From positions 1-23,241 of the forward strand of contig CAYPOB010000008.1 in NCBI GenBank assembly GCA_964412405.1: DNA of 23,241 nt, in the 5' to 3' direction. Position 1 is the first letter of the stretch; each line of letters begins with the position of its first letter. Origin of the DNA: JAJOKI01 sp964412405 (GTDB lineage Archaea; Halobacteriota; UBA148; JAJOKI01). Positions 1 to 8,126 of the stretch are shown here, in pieces. The position numbers and the translations under genes were made by a program. The notes beneath the pieces were generated by a model, which was given only the letters and a program-made list of their open reading frames with translations, made no database searches and was not told the DNA's origin.

Positions 1-1974
1 ATGATGGAATTGATATTATTTGCACTGATTGTTGGTATCGTAAGTTTAATATTCGCCGCCTTTTTGGCACGGAACGTCCTCAAACAGGATGCTGGAACGC
101 CAGAGATGATTGAACTTTCTGACATGATTCAAGAAGGTGCGATGACATTTTTGAACAGGGAATATAAAACGCTAATCGTTTTCACCGTCATTGTATCGGC
201 AGTGATTGCCGTGGCAATAGGCATCGAAACGGCAGTGACGTTCGTCATCGGGGCGTTTGTATCTGCATTGGCAGGAAACATAGGAATGAGAGTCGCCACC
301 AAATCCAATGCGAGAACTGCCAATGCGTGCAGAGAGGGAGTAGGAGCTGGGCTTAAAATCGCATTTTCAAGCGGCGCAGTGATGGGATTGACGGTAGTGG
401 GACTGGGTCTGCTGGGCGTAAGCGGCATGTACTACATATTTAGAGACCCTGCCGTATTGTTCGGGTTCGGATTCGGCGCCAGCTCTATTGCGCTCTTCGC
501 CAGAGTCGGCGGAGGAATATTCACTAAAGCGGCGGATGTCGGCGCTGACCTTGTCGGCAAAGTCGAGAAGGGAATTCCAGAGGACGACCCAAGAAATCCA
601 GCAGTAATAGCCGATAATGTCGGAGATAACGTCGGCGATGTGGCCGGGATGGGGGCGGATTTATTCGAATCGTATGTCAGTTCCATTATTGCAACGATGG
701 CGATAGGTTTAGCCGCATATTTGGCAGGAGATATGGGGACCAATGCCGTAGTGCTCCCTCTATTGCTCGCAGGTGTAGGAATCATATCCTCGATTATCGG
801 CACATTCTTCGTGGGAGTCGGTAAGGATGTAAACTTGGGTGCTGCAATGAATAAAGGAATATATGTGAGCGCTATATTAATGGCAATTATGGCATACATC
901 GTCATCATGGTCGTTTTGGGTGACGTGGGCGTGTTTTATGCAACAATTGTGGGTTTGGTTACTGGCATCCTGATCGGCCTCTTTACAGAATATTATACTT
1001 CGCCCGACAGAGCGCCTGTACAACGGATTGCGGAATCTTCTCAAACGGGCGCTGGAACGAATATCATCAGCGGAATGTCGGTCGGTATGCGCAGCACCCT
1101 TCCCCCGATCATCGTGGTATGCCTTGCAATCATATTGGCTCATCATTTTGCTGGATTGTATGGAGTTGCGATAGCCGCTGTTGGTATGCTTTCCACACTG
1201 GGCATAACTCTCGCTGCAGATACCTATGGGCCAGTTGCAGACAATGCCGCAGGAATTGCAGAGATGGCTAAGATGGGCCAAGAGGTAAGAGAAAGGGCCG
1301 AGGCACTGGATGCAGTTGGAAACACGACCGCAGCCATTGGTAAGGGCTTTGCCATAGGTTCTGCGGCTTTGACCGCACTGGCACTATTTTCAGCATACCG
1401 CATGGCAACTGGCTTGGAGGTCATAGACGTCACCAAGCCATTAGTCATCGCTGGCATGTTCATAGGCGGCATGTTACCGTTTTTATTCTCTGCAATCACG
1501 ATGGAGTCGGTTGGAAAGGCAGCATTCCAGATCGTCAACGAAGTGCGCAGGCAATTCAAAGAGATACCAGGTCTGATGGAGGGAACGGCAAAACCAGATT
1601 ATGTGAAATGTATAGATATAAGCACGGTCGTGGCTTTGAGAGAGATGATCGTTCCTGGGATACTGGCAATAGCAGTGCCACTCACCGTCGGCCTGATTCT
1701 TGGCCCAGAGGCTTTAGGAGGGCTTCTAGTTGGTGCGATCGTCACGGGGTTCCTGCTTGCGATTATGATGGCAAATGCTGGCGGTGCGTGGGACAACGCG
1801 AAAAAGTATATCGAAGCAGGTAACCTTGGGGGCAAGGGCACGAAAACTCATGCCGCTGCAGTAATAGGGGATACCGTAGGCGACCCATTTAAGGATACGT
1901 CTGGCCCCTCCCTGAACATCCTCATCAAGTTGATGACCATAGTGGCACTGGTGTTTGCTCCGCTGTTCATTTAA
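1..1974 (+). CDS. hppA: Membrane-bound ion-translocating pyrophosphatase, K+-dependent type
   Basis: Integral membrane enzyme that hydrolyses pyrophosphate and pumps Na+ and/or H+ out of the cytoplasm. At 657 aa it has the usual length of the family and is almost entirely hydrophobic helices. Visible hallmarks are the substrate-binding DVGADLVGKVE (about residues 179-189), the acidic DNVGDNVGDVAGMGADLFE stretch (from about 205) and DTVGDPFKDTSGPSLN near the C-terminus. The K+-dependence segment reads GNTTAAIGKG (about 440): Ala where K+-independent enzymes have Lys, so K+-dependent. The gate glutamate follows DLF directly (DLFESY), the arrangement found in Na+-pumping members such as Thermotoga; Na+ transport is therefore likely but not proven, because some H+ pumps share it. 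The gene begins at the window edge with two ATG codons, so either position 1 or 4 could be the start and its promoter is not visible. It is convergent with the regulator downstream, 6 bp away. Confidence 0.95.
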   Translation: MMELILFALIVGIVSLIFAAFLARNVLKQDAGTPEMIELSDMIQEGAMTFLNREYKTLIVFTVIVSAVIAVAIGIETAVTFVIGAFVSALAGNIGMRVATKSNARTANACREGVGAGLKIAFSSGAVMGLTVVGLGLLGVSGMYYIFRDPAVLFGFGFGASSIALFARVGGGIFTKAADVGADLVGKVEKGIPEDDPRNPAVIADNVGDNVGDVAGMGADLFESYVSSIIATMAIGLAAYLAGDMGTNAVVLPLLLAGVGIISSIIGTFFVGVGKDVNLGAAMNKGIYVSAILMAIMAYIVIMVVLGDVGVFYATIVGLVTGILIGLFTEYYTSPDRAPVQRIAESSQTGAGTNIISGMSVGMRSTLPPIIVVCLAIILAHHFAGLYGVAIAAVGMLSTLGITLAADTYGPVADNAAGIAEMAKMGQEVRERAEALDAVGNTTAAIGKGFAIGSAALTALALFSAYRMATGLEVIDVTKPLVIAGMFIGGMLPFLFSAITMESVGKAAFQIVNEVRRQFKEIPGLMEGTAKPDYVKCIDISTVVALREMIVPGILAIAVPLTVGLILGPEALGGLLVGAIVTGFLLAIMMANAGGAWDNAKKYIEAGNLGGKGTKTHAAAVIGDTVGDPFKDTSGPSLNILIKLMTIVALVFAPLFI

Positions 1975-1980
1975 ATAAAA

Positions 1981-2328
1981 TCACGCCAGCGCTTTTGCAA
2001 GCCCCTTCGTGCTCTCTTTGGGTTTTTCATCTTCTACCCGAAAACACTTCGCAGAAGTGTTTTCTAAACTGTGCGTGAGAGCGACCCACTCTAATGTCTT
2101 TGTCAATTCATTGTTAGCAAGCCTAAACATCTCGCTTCGTCCCACCGTTCTCACCTTCTTGACGACCTTGTTCTCCTCAAGTTTTGGAATTTTATCATAG
2201 ACGGTCGTCCGTGATAATCCTGTGTATTCGGCGATTTGGCTAATCGAGTAATCGTATCGGATGTGCTCGCCCAAGAAGTCGATGATCCGCATTTCTGCGG
2301 TATCCCCAAGGAAGTCAGTTAGTGCCAT
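1981..2328 (-). CDS. Winged helix-turn-helix transcriptional regulator
   Basis: A 115-aa cytoplasmic DNA-binding protein. Residues about 10-75 form a winged HTH: a first helix (AEMRIIDFLGEH), a helix-turn-helix with SISQIAEYTGLSRTTVYDKI as recognition unit, then a basic wing (KVVKKVRTVGRSEMFRLA). The TTVYDKIPKLEE pattern is typical of ArsR/MarR/TrmB-like archaeal repressors. The remaining ~40 residues are a Lys/Glu-rich tail with no recognisable ligand domain. A ribosome-binding sequence (AGAGG on the minus strand) lies just upstream of the ATG. The upstream region holds an array of short AT-rich repeats that could be its own operator; that is inference. The target is unknown; the pyrophosphatase on one side and the 91-aa gene on the other are candidates by proximity only. 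Confidence 0.8.
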   Translation of the reverse strand: MALTDFLGDTAEMRIIDFLGEHIRYDYSISQIAEYTGLSRTTVYDKIPKLEENKVVKKVRTVGRSEMFRLANNELTKTLEWVALTHSLENTSAKCFRVEDEKPKESTKGLAKALA

Positions 2329-2537
2329 TTCTATCCTCTTGTATTATCTACACGTTATATTCTACACGTTATATTATACACANNNNNNNNNNNNNNNNNN
2401 NNNNNNNNNNNNNNNNNNNNNNNNNNNNNNNNNNNNNNNNNNNNNNNNNNNNNNNNNNNNNNNNNNNNNNNNNNNNNNNNNNTTTCTATCCTCTTGTATT
2501 ATCTACACGTTATATTCTACACGTTATATTATACACA
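2328..2537. other. Assembly gap 1: 100 N between two identical 55-bp contig ends
   Basis: Bases 2328-2382 and 2483-2537 are identical over exactly 55 bp and the 100 bases between them are all N. A fixed 100-N spacer with identical flanks is the signature of a scaffolder joining two contigs that actually overlap by a k-mer length. The real sequence is most likely continuous, with one 55-bp copy and no gap. The join falls in low-complexity AT-rich control DNA, which explains why the graph broke here. Confidence 0.85.
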
Positions 2538-2569
2538 TAGTATACACAATTATACACATAATATACACA
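2502..2569. promoter_or_regulatory. Helically phased TATACACA array in the divergent control region
   Basis: Between the divergent regulator gene and the 91-aa gene there is a 14-bp unit, TCTACACGTTATAT, repeated in tandem (2347-2360 and 2361-2374, and again in the right-hand copy of the contig overlap). It is followed by the octamer TATACACA at 2530, 2541, 2551 and 2562. The octamer spacing of 11, 10 and 11 bp is one DNA turn, so all copies face the same side of the helix. This suits cooperative binding by a small regulator such as the adjacent winged-HTH protein. Binding itself is inference. Confidence 0.45.
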
Positions 2570-2599
2570 TATAATTTAAAGCTTTTGCTGGACAAAAAG

Positions 2600-2607
2600 T
2601 ATAAATA
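2600..2607 (+). promoter_or_regulatory. TATA box for the 91-aa gene
   Basis: TATAAATA is centred about 34 bp upstream of the ATG at 2638. Archaeal transcription normally starts about 25 bp downstream of the box centre, which would put the 5' end near 2629 and give a leader of only a few bases. Confidence 0.5.
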
Positions 2608-2637
2608 AACTGAACAATAATAAATATGTGATATGAC

Positions 2638-2913
2638 ATGGCATGTGAACTCACAGAGTATGAACTGGACATCCTATACAAAATCGTTCGCAAAAATCGC
2701 TGGTGCAAAAAGCATATTTCACAAGATGATCTTGTGAGGGGTTTTCCCTCTCACGACCTTGGCACTTATAAAAATGCGATCAAATCTCTTATTAAAAAGG
2801 GATTATTAGTTCATTATAAATCGAAAGGACGAAATGACGTGTGCATTCCCAAACGTAACAGGGCAACCATAACGAGATATTTGATGTACACGATTTTGAG
2901 AGATGATTTATAA
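2638..2913 (+). CDS. Small basic protein, probable winged-helix fold, function unknown
   Basis: A 91-aa lysine/arginine-rich protein (MACELTEYELDILYKIVRKN...). I do not recognise a named family. The layout of helix (ELTEYELDILYKIVRK), second helix with a polar linker (ISQDDLVRGFPSHD), helix (LGTYKNAIKSLIKKGLL) and a basic beta-like stretch (VHYKSKGRNDVCIP) resembles a winged-HTH, with YKNAIKSLIKKGLLVHYKSK as recognition helix plus wing. It has its own TATA box and would have a very short leader. It ends 60 bp before cimA on the same strand, so read-through into the branched-chain operon is possible. Coding potential is supported by the promoter and the well-formed frame rather than by homology. 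A DNA-binding role is inference. Confidence 0.65.
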   Translation: MACELTEYELDILYKIVRKNRWCKKHISQDDLVRGFPSHDLGTYKNAIKSLIKKGLLVHYKSKGRNDVCIPKRNRATITRYLMYTILRDDL

Positions 2914-2973
2914 GATGACAATCCAAAGCTTGATATTTGGTAAAAATAGATTAAGATACTGGTGCAAAGATAG

Positions 2974-4467
2974 ATGACCATTTCGTTCAAGGACATAAAA
3001 ATTTTTGACACGACACTCAGAGATGGAGAGCAGACGCCAGGCGTATCGCTTACAATAGATGAAAAACTATGGATTGCCCGTCAACTCGATGCGCTGGGCG
3101 TTCATGTGATCGAGGCAGGGTCCGCAATCACATCCGAAGGTGAGCGGGCCGCCATTAAAGCGGTAGCAAGTGAAGATCTGAACGCAGAAATCTGCAGTTT
3201 TACCAGGACATTAAAAAGTGACATAGATTTCGCGCTGGAATGCAACGTGGACTCGGTGCATCTTGTCGTGCCCGTCTCAGACCTTCATATCCGGCAAAAA
3301 TTGAAGAAGGACAGGGAAACCGTACTGCAAATGGCAGTAGACGTTACGGAATATGCCAAGGAGCATGGCTTAATAGTTGAATTAAGCGGAGAAGATGCAT
3401 CGAGGGCGGATTTGGACTACCTTATGTTATTATACAAAGAGGGAATATCCGCTGGCGCAGATCGCCTGTGCTTCTGCGACACCGTCGGGGTGTTGATTCC
3501 TGAGCGAACTGAAATGATATTCAAGAAGCTCGCAGAATTGGGAGTGCCTGTCAGCGTGCACTGCCATGATGACTTTGGACTTGCGACCGCGAACTCAATT
3601 GCAGCACTAAAAGCAGGAGCTCGGCAGGTGCACGTTACCGTGAACGGACTCGGGGAGAGGGCAGGAAACGCCTCTCTTGAAGAAGTGGTCATGACCCTAA
3701 ATGCGTTATATGGCTACAAAACGAAGATAAATACTACAAATTTATATAAGATCTCCAGATTGGTCAGTCGTCTAACAGGAGTTCCAATCGCGCCAAACAA
3801 GGCGATAGTTGGAGATAATGCCTTCACCCATGAGTCGGGCATTCACGCACATGGCATACTGGCTGACACATCTACTTACGAGCCAATTACGCCGGAGATA
3901 GTTGGCAGAACGAGAAAAATTGTCCTCGGTAAGCACGCTGGAAAAAGTTCCGTTAAGATGGCGTTAAAGGAGTTTGGGCTCGAGGCGAACGGGCAACAAG
4001 TAAGCGAGATCACCAAGCGCATCAAAGAGCTCGGTGATAAGGGAAAGCGCGTTACGGATGCCGATTTACAGACAATTGCAGAGGCAGTATTGGGCATCTA
4101 TCGAGAGGCAAAAGTAAAGCTGGAGGAACTGACCGTCGTCTCTGGAAACAAGGTGACTCCAACGGCTTCGGTTAAGTTAATAGTGGACAATAAAGATATA
4201 GTTGAATCCGGCACAGGGATAGGTCCTGTCGATGCCGCCATCAATGCATTGCGAAGGGCAATCGCCGATACTGCTGACATCAAACTGGAAGAATATCGAG
4301 TGGAGGCGATCACAGGAGGTACGGATGCGCTTGTCGAGGTGTGGGTCAAATTGAGTAAAGATGAAAAGATGGTTACGGCAAGGGGCGCAAGGGCCGACAT
4401 TATAATGGCATCGGTTGAAGCGGTGGTGGAAGGAATTAATCGGTTGTTGCAACAGGAAGTAAAATGA
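2974..4467 (+). CDS. cimA: (R)-citramalate synthase / 2-isopropylmalate synthase family, probable CimA
   Basis: Condenses acetyl-CoA with pyruvate to (R)-citramalate, opening the threonine-independent route to isoleucine; the sister enzyme LeuA uses 2-ketoisovalerate for leucine. At 497 aa it has the full two-part architecture: a TIM-barrel HMGL-like domain (residues 8-275) with the catalytic TTLRDGEQTPG and metal-binding HCHDDFG, a linker with LGKHAGKSS, and a C-terminal allosteric LeuA dimer domain (about 370-495, containing GTGIGPVDAAINALRRAI). I prefer CimA because IEAGSAITSEGER matches the characterised Methanocaldococcus citramalate synthase, as I recall it, whereas archaeal LeuA proteins usually read AGFP in that place. 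Sitting first in an operon with ilvBNC fits isoleucine synthesis. Its stop overlaps the ilvB start in an ATGA tetranucleotide, implying translational coupling. Substrate choice is not provable from sequence alone. Confidence 0.85.
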   Translation: MTISFKDIKIFDTTLRDGEQTPGVSLTIDEKLWIARQLDALGVHVIEAGSAITSEGERAAIKAVASEDLNAEICSFTRTLKSDIDFALECNVDSVHLVVPVSDLHIRQKLKKDRETVLQMAVDVTEYAKEHGLIVELSGEDASRADLDYLMLLYKEGISAGADRLCFCDTVGVLIPERTEMIFKKLAELGVPVSVHCHDDFGLATANSIAALKAGARQVHVTVNGLGERAGNASLEEVVMTLNALYGYKTKINTTNLYKISRLVSRLTGVPIAPNKAIVGDNAFTHESGIHAHGILADTSTYEPITPEIVGRTRKIVLGKHAGKSSVKMALKEFGLEANGQQVSEITKRIKELGDKGKRVTDADLQTIAEAVLGIYREAKVKLEELTVVSGNKVTPTASVKLIVDNKDIVESGTGIGPVDAAINALRRAIADTADIKLEEYRVEAITGGTDALVEVWVKLSKDEKMVTARGARADIIMASVEAVVEGINRLLQQEVK

Positions 4468-6137
4468 TTAAGAAGCCTAAAATGACGGGAGCAAAAGCGG
4501 TAATCGAGTGCCTGTATAAGGAGAACGTCGAAGTTATCTTTGGATATCCGGGGGGCACGGTGTTGCAATTATATGATGAGTTATACGACTCGAATATAAG
4601 ACATATTCTCGTGCGACATGAACAATGTGCTGCCCATATGGCGGATGGGTATGCACGTGCTACTGGGCGCACGGGCGTATGCATAGCGACGTCTGGGCCA
4701 GGTGCGACGAATCTGGTGACCGGCATCGCCAACGCATATATGGATTCAATCCCAATAGTGGCGTTCACTGGTCAAGTGCCCACCAGCATGATAGGCAATG
4801 ATGCATTCCAAGAGGTGGACATTACAGGGATCACGCTTCCAATTACCAAGCATAATTATCTTGTAAAAGACGCCGAGACCCTGCCAATGACCATAAAAGA
4901 GGCTTTTCATATCGCCTCGACGGGGCGCCCAGGTCCTGTTTTAATCGACCTGCCCAAGGACATACAAACGGACAAAATAGGATTTGAGTATCCTCAAAAG
5001 GTTAAACTGGATAGTTACAGGCCCACATACAGCGGACACCTGCCTCAAATCAAGCGTGCGGCAGAGAGCATAATGCGTGCAGAACAACCCATCATCTATG
5101 CAGGCGGAGGAGTTGTAATTTCGGGTGCCCATGATGAATTGCGCACTCTGACAGAATTAATTCTGGCCCCGGTAGTGACGACGCTGATGGGGAAGGGAAC
5201 GTTTCCAGAAACGCATCCACTATCCCTTGGGATGGTGGGGATGCACGGCGCAAAATATGCGAATTATGCGATGACCGAGTCGGACCTGATCATCGCGATT
5301 GGAGTGCGATTTGATGACAGGGTAACCGGGAAAATCGATGGCTTTGCACCAAACGCAAAGGTGATCCATATCGATATAGACCCTGCCGAAATCAGCAAAA
5401 ACGTCGAAGTCAACATCCCAATCGTGGGAGATGCTAAGGTCATACTCAAAGAGTTGATAAAAGCATTAAGACAGAAACGGGAATCCAAATGGAATGAGAA
5501 AATAAAGGCGTGGAAAAAAGAGTTTCCTCTGCAATATTGCCGCAGCGATAAAGAAATCAAACCACAGTATGTAATCGAGCAGATATGCAAACTCCACGGT
5601 GATGCCATCATCACCACGGAAGTAGGACAAAATCAAATGTGGGCAGCGCAATACTTCAAGTTCACCAAACCACGAAGGTTCATCTCCTCTGCAGGGCTCG
5701 GCACGATGGGATATGGCTTCCCTGCCGCAATTGGTGCCAAGGTGGGGTGCCCTGATAAACTCGTCTTTGACATCGCAGGGGACGGGAGTTTTCAAATGAC
5801 CTCTCAGGAACTTGCAACTGCCGTATCAAATAATATTCCCGTTAAAGTGGCAATCTTGAACAATGGATTTTTGGGAATGGTCAGACAGTGGCAAGAGCTA
5901 TTCTATGACAAGCGATATTCTGAAACTCGTCTGGACGCTACTCCAGACTTTGTAAAACTTGCAGAGGCATATGGGGCACTTGGCATAGAAGTAACTAGAC
6001 CAGGGGAAGTAAAATCAGCGATCGAAGAGGCAGTAAACTCTGATAAGCCAGCAGTCATCGATTTCAAGATAGCTCCTGAAGAAAATGTATTTCCGATGGT
6101 ACCTGCAGGTGCAGCCATAAATGAGATAATCGACTAA
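4464..6137 (+). CDS. ilvB: Acetohydroxyacid (acetolactate) synthase large catalytic subunit
   Basis: Thiamine-diphosphate enzyme that joins two pyruvates to acetolactate (valine/leucine) or pyruvate plus 2-oxobutyrate to acetohydroxybutyrate (isoleucine). The 557-aa protein has the standard three domains: N-terminal Pyr domain with the catalytic glutamate in RHEQCAAHMADGYAR (about residue 53), the central FAD-type domain (about 190-330), and the C-terminal PP domain with the Mg-ThDP motif GDGSFQM followed about 30 residues later by NNGFLGMVRQWQE. The GATNLVTGIANAYMDSIP segment typical of AHAS is intact. The start overlaps the cimA stop by 4 bp. The 2-oxobutyrate for the isoleucine branch would come from citramalate via isomerase and dehydrogenase steps not encoded here. 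The regulatory subunit follows 14 bp downstream. Confidence 0.96.
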   Translation: MIKKPKMTGAKAVIECLYKENVEVIFGYPGGTVLQLYDELYDSNIRHILVRHEQCAAHMADGYARATGRTGVCIATSGPGATNLVTGIANAYMDSIPIVAFTGQVPTSMIGNDAFQEVDITGITLPITKHNYLVKDAETLPMTIKEAFHIASTGRPGPVLIDLPKDIQTDKIGFEYPQKVKLDSYRPTYSGHLPQIKRAAESIMRAEQPIIYAGGGVVISGAHDELRTLTELILAPVVTTLMGKGTFPETHPLSLGMVGMHGAKYANYAMTESDLIIAIGVRFDDRVTGKIDGFAPNAKVIHIDIDPAEISKNVEVNIPIVGDAKVILKELIKALRQKRESKWNEKIKAWKKEFPLQYCRSDKEIKPQYVIEQICKLHGDAIITTEVGQNQMWAAQYFKFTKPRRFISSAGLGTMGYGFPAAIGAKVGCPDKLVFDIAGDGSFQMTSQELATAVSNNIPVKVAILNNGFLGMVRQWQELFYDKRYSETRLDATPDFVKLAEAYGALGIEVTRPGEVKSAIEEAVNSDKPAVIDFKIAPEENVFPMVPAGAAINEIID

Positions 6138-6151
6138 GGAGACAAGGGGGC

Positions 6152-6643
6152 ATGATGAAGCATACACTTTCAGTACTCGTAAAGAATAGGCCAGGCGTGC
6201 TGGCGCGCGTTTCCGGGCTCTTCAGCAGACGCGGCTACAACATCGACAGTCTTAGTGTGGGGCTAACTCATAATCCCGATGTTTCGAGAATGACCATTGT
6301 AGTAGCAGGAGATGACCGCGTCGTGGAACAGGTCGTTAAACAGCTGAACAAACTTATAGATGTCATCAAGGTCTTGGATATTCGAGAAGGTGAGTCCGTT
6401 AATCGCGAGCTTGCGTTGATTAAAGTGGAAGCTGGGCCAAAGACGCGCTCGGAAATCATGCAGATAGCAACCATTTTCAGGGCGCGAATCGTCGATGTGG
6501 GTGCCAGGACATTGGTGATCGAGGTCACCGGCGATAGCCATAAGATAGATGCAATGGAACAACTATTGAGGCGATTCGGAATCAAAGAGATGGTGCGAGC
6601 CGGAAAGGTCTCTATACTTAAGGGCACAAAGGGAATGGAGTAG
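6152..6643 (+). CDS. ilvN: Acetohydroxyacid synthase small regulatory subunit
   Basis: ACT-domain partner that activates IlvB and confers valine feedback control in known family members. It is 163 aa, the usual length for the ilvH/ilvN type. The N-terminal ACT domain (residues 3-77) contains LVKNRPGVLARVSGLFSRRG with the classic NxPGVL effector loop; the C-terminal half (about 84-157) is the ALS small-subunit domain, including TGDSHKIDAMEQLLRRFGI. Two ATGs occur in a row at 6152 and 6155. AAGGAG at 6136-6141 plus a G-run just before the start make a strong ribosome-binding region, overlapping the end of ilvB. It lies between ilvB and ilvC in the same operon; its stop TAG is built into the ilvC ribosome-binding site. 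Confidence 0.95.
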   Translation: MMKHTLSVLVKNRPGVLARVSGLFSRRGYNIDSLSVGLTHNPDVSRMTIVVAGDDRVVEQVVKQLNKLIDVIKVLDIREGESVNRELALIKVEAGPKTRSEIMQIATIFRARIVDVGARTLVIEVTGDSHKIDAMEQLLRRFGIKEMVRAGKVSILKGTKGME

Positions 6644-6653
6644 GTGATATTTG

Positions 6654-7649
6654 ATGGTAAAAATTTTTTATGACGAAGATGTGGATATGACCGTGCTTGC
6701 GGACAAAAAAATCGCAGTTATTGGTTATGGAAGCCAGGGGCATGCTCAGGCACAAAATTTGAGAGACTCTGGACTGGACGTGGTGGTTGGTGTTAGAAAG
6801 TATGGCGGGAAGTCATGGGACCAGGCGGAAAAGAGTGGTATGAGGGTCGCGGCAATCAAAAAGGCGGCAGCGATGGCAGATATCATACAGATACTGCTGC
6901 CAGACCATGTACAGGCAAAGGTCTACAAAGATGAGATACTCCCAGGACTTGAGAAGGGCAATGCATTGGGATTTTCGCACGGATTCAACATACATTTCGA
7001 GCAGATAGCCCCATTAAAAGATATAGATGTATTCATGGTAGCCCCCAAGAGTCCTGGCCATCTCGTCAGGCGGATGTATCAGGAAGGCGCGGGCGTGCCT
7101 GGTTTGCTTGCAGTTCACCAGGATAGTACTGGAAATGCGCGACATATTGGGCTTGCTTATGCCAGGGGAATTGGATGTACCAGGGCTGGGCTAATCGAGA
7201 CGACGTTCAAGGAGGAGACGGAGACGGATTTATTTGGCGAGCAGGTGGACCTGTGCGGCGGCGTCACCGAGATGATCAAAGCGACATTTGAGACGTTGGT
7301 AAAGGCGGGCTACCAGCCAGAGGTCGCATACTTTGAATCACTGCATGAGCTCAAACTGATCGTCGATTTGATATATGAAGGCGGTCTGACATCGATGTGG
7401 CATTCGGTATCGGATACTGCAGAGTATGGCGGTCTGACAAGGGGGAGGAGGATAATAAACCAGCAGTCCAGAGATGCCATGTTGGAGATTCTGAGAGAGA
7501 TTCAGGAAGGAGAGTTCGCCAGGGAGTGGATTAGAGAAAACCAAACTGGACGTCGCGTTTTCAATACACTGGTCGCCCATGAATCCGAGCATCAAATCGA
7601 GGAAGTCGGTAAAAAACTAAGAGCTATGATGCCGTGGCTGAGGGAATGA
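6654..7649 (+). CDS. ilvC: Ketol-acid reductoisomerase (class I)
   Basis: Converts acetolactate or acetohydroxybutyrate to the dihydroxy acids of valine/leucine and isoleucine synthesis by Mg-dependent alkyl migration followed by NAD(P)H reduction. At 331 aa it is the short class I form. The N-terminal Rossmann domain carries GYGSQG (residues 24-29) and a cofactor loop VRKYGGKSWDQA, whose Arg, Lys and Ser favour NADPH. The knotted C-terminal domain supplies the metal ligands Asp192 and Glu196 (TDLFGEQVDL) and Glu228/Glu232 (FESLHELK), with the SVSDTAEYG loop nearby. I chose the ATG at 6654 over the in-frame TTG at 6651 because the GGTGA at 6643-6647 is then correctly spaced. It is the last gene of cimA-ilvBNC. 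Its final 26 bp have a near-identical second copy at 9386-9411. Confidence 0.96.
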   Translation: MVKIFYDEDVDMTVLADKKIAVIGYGSQGHAQAQNLRDSGLDVVVGVRKYGGKSWDQAEKSGMRVAAIKKAAAMADIIQILLPDHVQAKVYKDEILPGLEKGNALGFSHGFNIHFEQIAPLKDIDVFMVAPKSPGHLVRRMYQEGAGVPGLLAVHQDSTGNARHIGLAYARGIGCTRAGLIETTFKEETETDLFGEQVDLCGGVTEMIKATFETLVKAGYQPEVAYFESLHELKLIVDLIYEGGLTSMWHSVSDTAEYGGLTRGRRIINQQSRDAMLEILREIQEGEFAREWIRENQTGRRVFNTLVAHESEHQIEEVGKKLRAMMPWLRE

Positions 7650-7658
7650 TATTTCTAT
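7633..7658 (+). repeat. Direct repeat copy 1: 3' end of ilvC
   Basis: This 26-bp stretch contains the last ilvC codons (PWLRE-stop) and the following ATATTTCTAT. It matches 9386-9411 in the same orientation at 24 of 26 positions; the two differences are GG versus AA. The second copy still reads SWLRK-stop. The two copies bound about 1.73 kb of accessory DNA, like the ends of an insertion or a duplication scar. Confidence 0.6.
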
Positions 7659-7660
7659 CC

Positions 7661-7667
7661 TTTTTTT
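7661..7667 (+). terminator. T-tract terminator of the cimA-ilvBNC operon
   Basis: Seven consecutive T on the coding strand (after ATTTCTATCC) start 12 bp beyond the ilvC stop. Oligo-T tracts without a required hairpin are the common intrinsic terminator in archaea. A weak hairpin (GTTAGA at 7695 with TCTAAC at 7713) follows. Confidence 0.5.
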
Positions 7668-7676
7668 AAACTCCAC

Positions 7677-8004
7677 TCAACGAATAGACGAACAGTTAGA
7701 GGGTGGAGGGAGTCTAACGGTAACGCCGCTGTAAAAAGCTTTTGACTCGTTAATCTGGTGGTCTATCCAGCAAATCAAGGTTTTAACTATCCCTTACCTC
7801 TGACGTTCTTATGCTAATTTCTGTTCTCTCCAATGTTCCCTTACATCCCAATACCGGGCATAGCATATGCTTTTCTTTACGTTCTTTTTTACGTTCTGGC
7901 TTTGTCCTGTATTTGATATTCAGGAGTTTGTAGTATTTACGCCGGCAACTGCAAGCAAGCCAACCATACCATGAACCACTTTGATACCGATACGGAACTG
8001 TCAT
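7677..8004 (-). pseudogene. Possible degraded coding remnant, unrecognised
   Basis: The 611 bp between ilvC and the next certain gene have no clear intact gene. On the minus strand, 7783-8004 can encode 73 aa with a basic, tryptophan/cysteine-containing start (SGSWYGWLACSCRRKYYKLL) and a CPVLGC pair that could be half a zinc knuckle. Immediately downstream, in another frame, 7677-7793 is open and reads like protein (HQINESKAFYSGVTVRLP). Two adjacent protein-like stretches in different frames suggest a frameshifted relic, but I cannot name a family and this may be chance. The rest of the gap (8005-8260) holds the hairpin, nested palindrome and repeat listed separately. Confidence 0.25.
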
Positions 8005-8040
8005 AACCTTACGAACACCGCCGATAAATAAATGAAGGGA

Positions 8041-8066
8041 GGAAAAACCGAAGTGTCGGTTTTTCC
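8041..8066. repeat. Perfect 11-bp-stem hairpin
   Basis: GGAAAAACCGA (8041-8051) and TCGGTTTTTCC (8056-8066) are perfect inverted repeats around the tetraloop AGTG. The stem ends in a T-run in one orientation and an A-run in the other, so it could act as a bidirectional terminator in this gene-poor stretch. Confidence 0.5.
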
Positions 8067-8126
8067 AATCTTTTCATTGTTCTGTTCTCTCTATTTTCTT
8101 CTGGTATTCCCTTAAAGATTCCCATG

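Noticed and set aside
2383..2482. A real repeat expansion of unknown length inside the first N run
   Set aside because: The flanks are identical for exactly 55 bp, as at the second gap, which fits an unmerged contig overlap better; a true tandem expansion cannot be fully excluded without reads.
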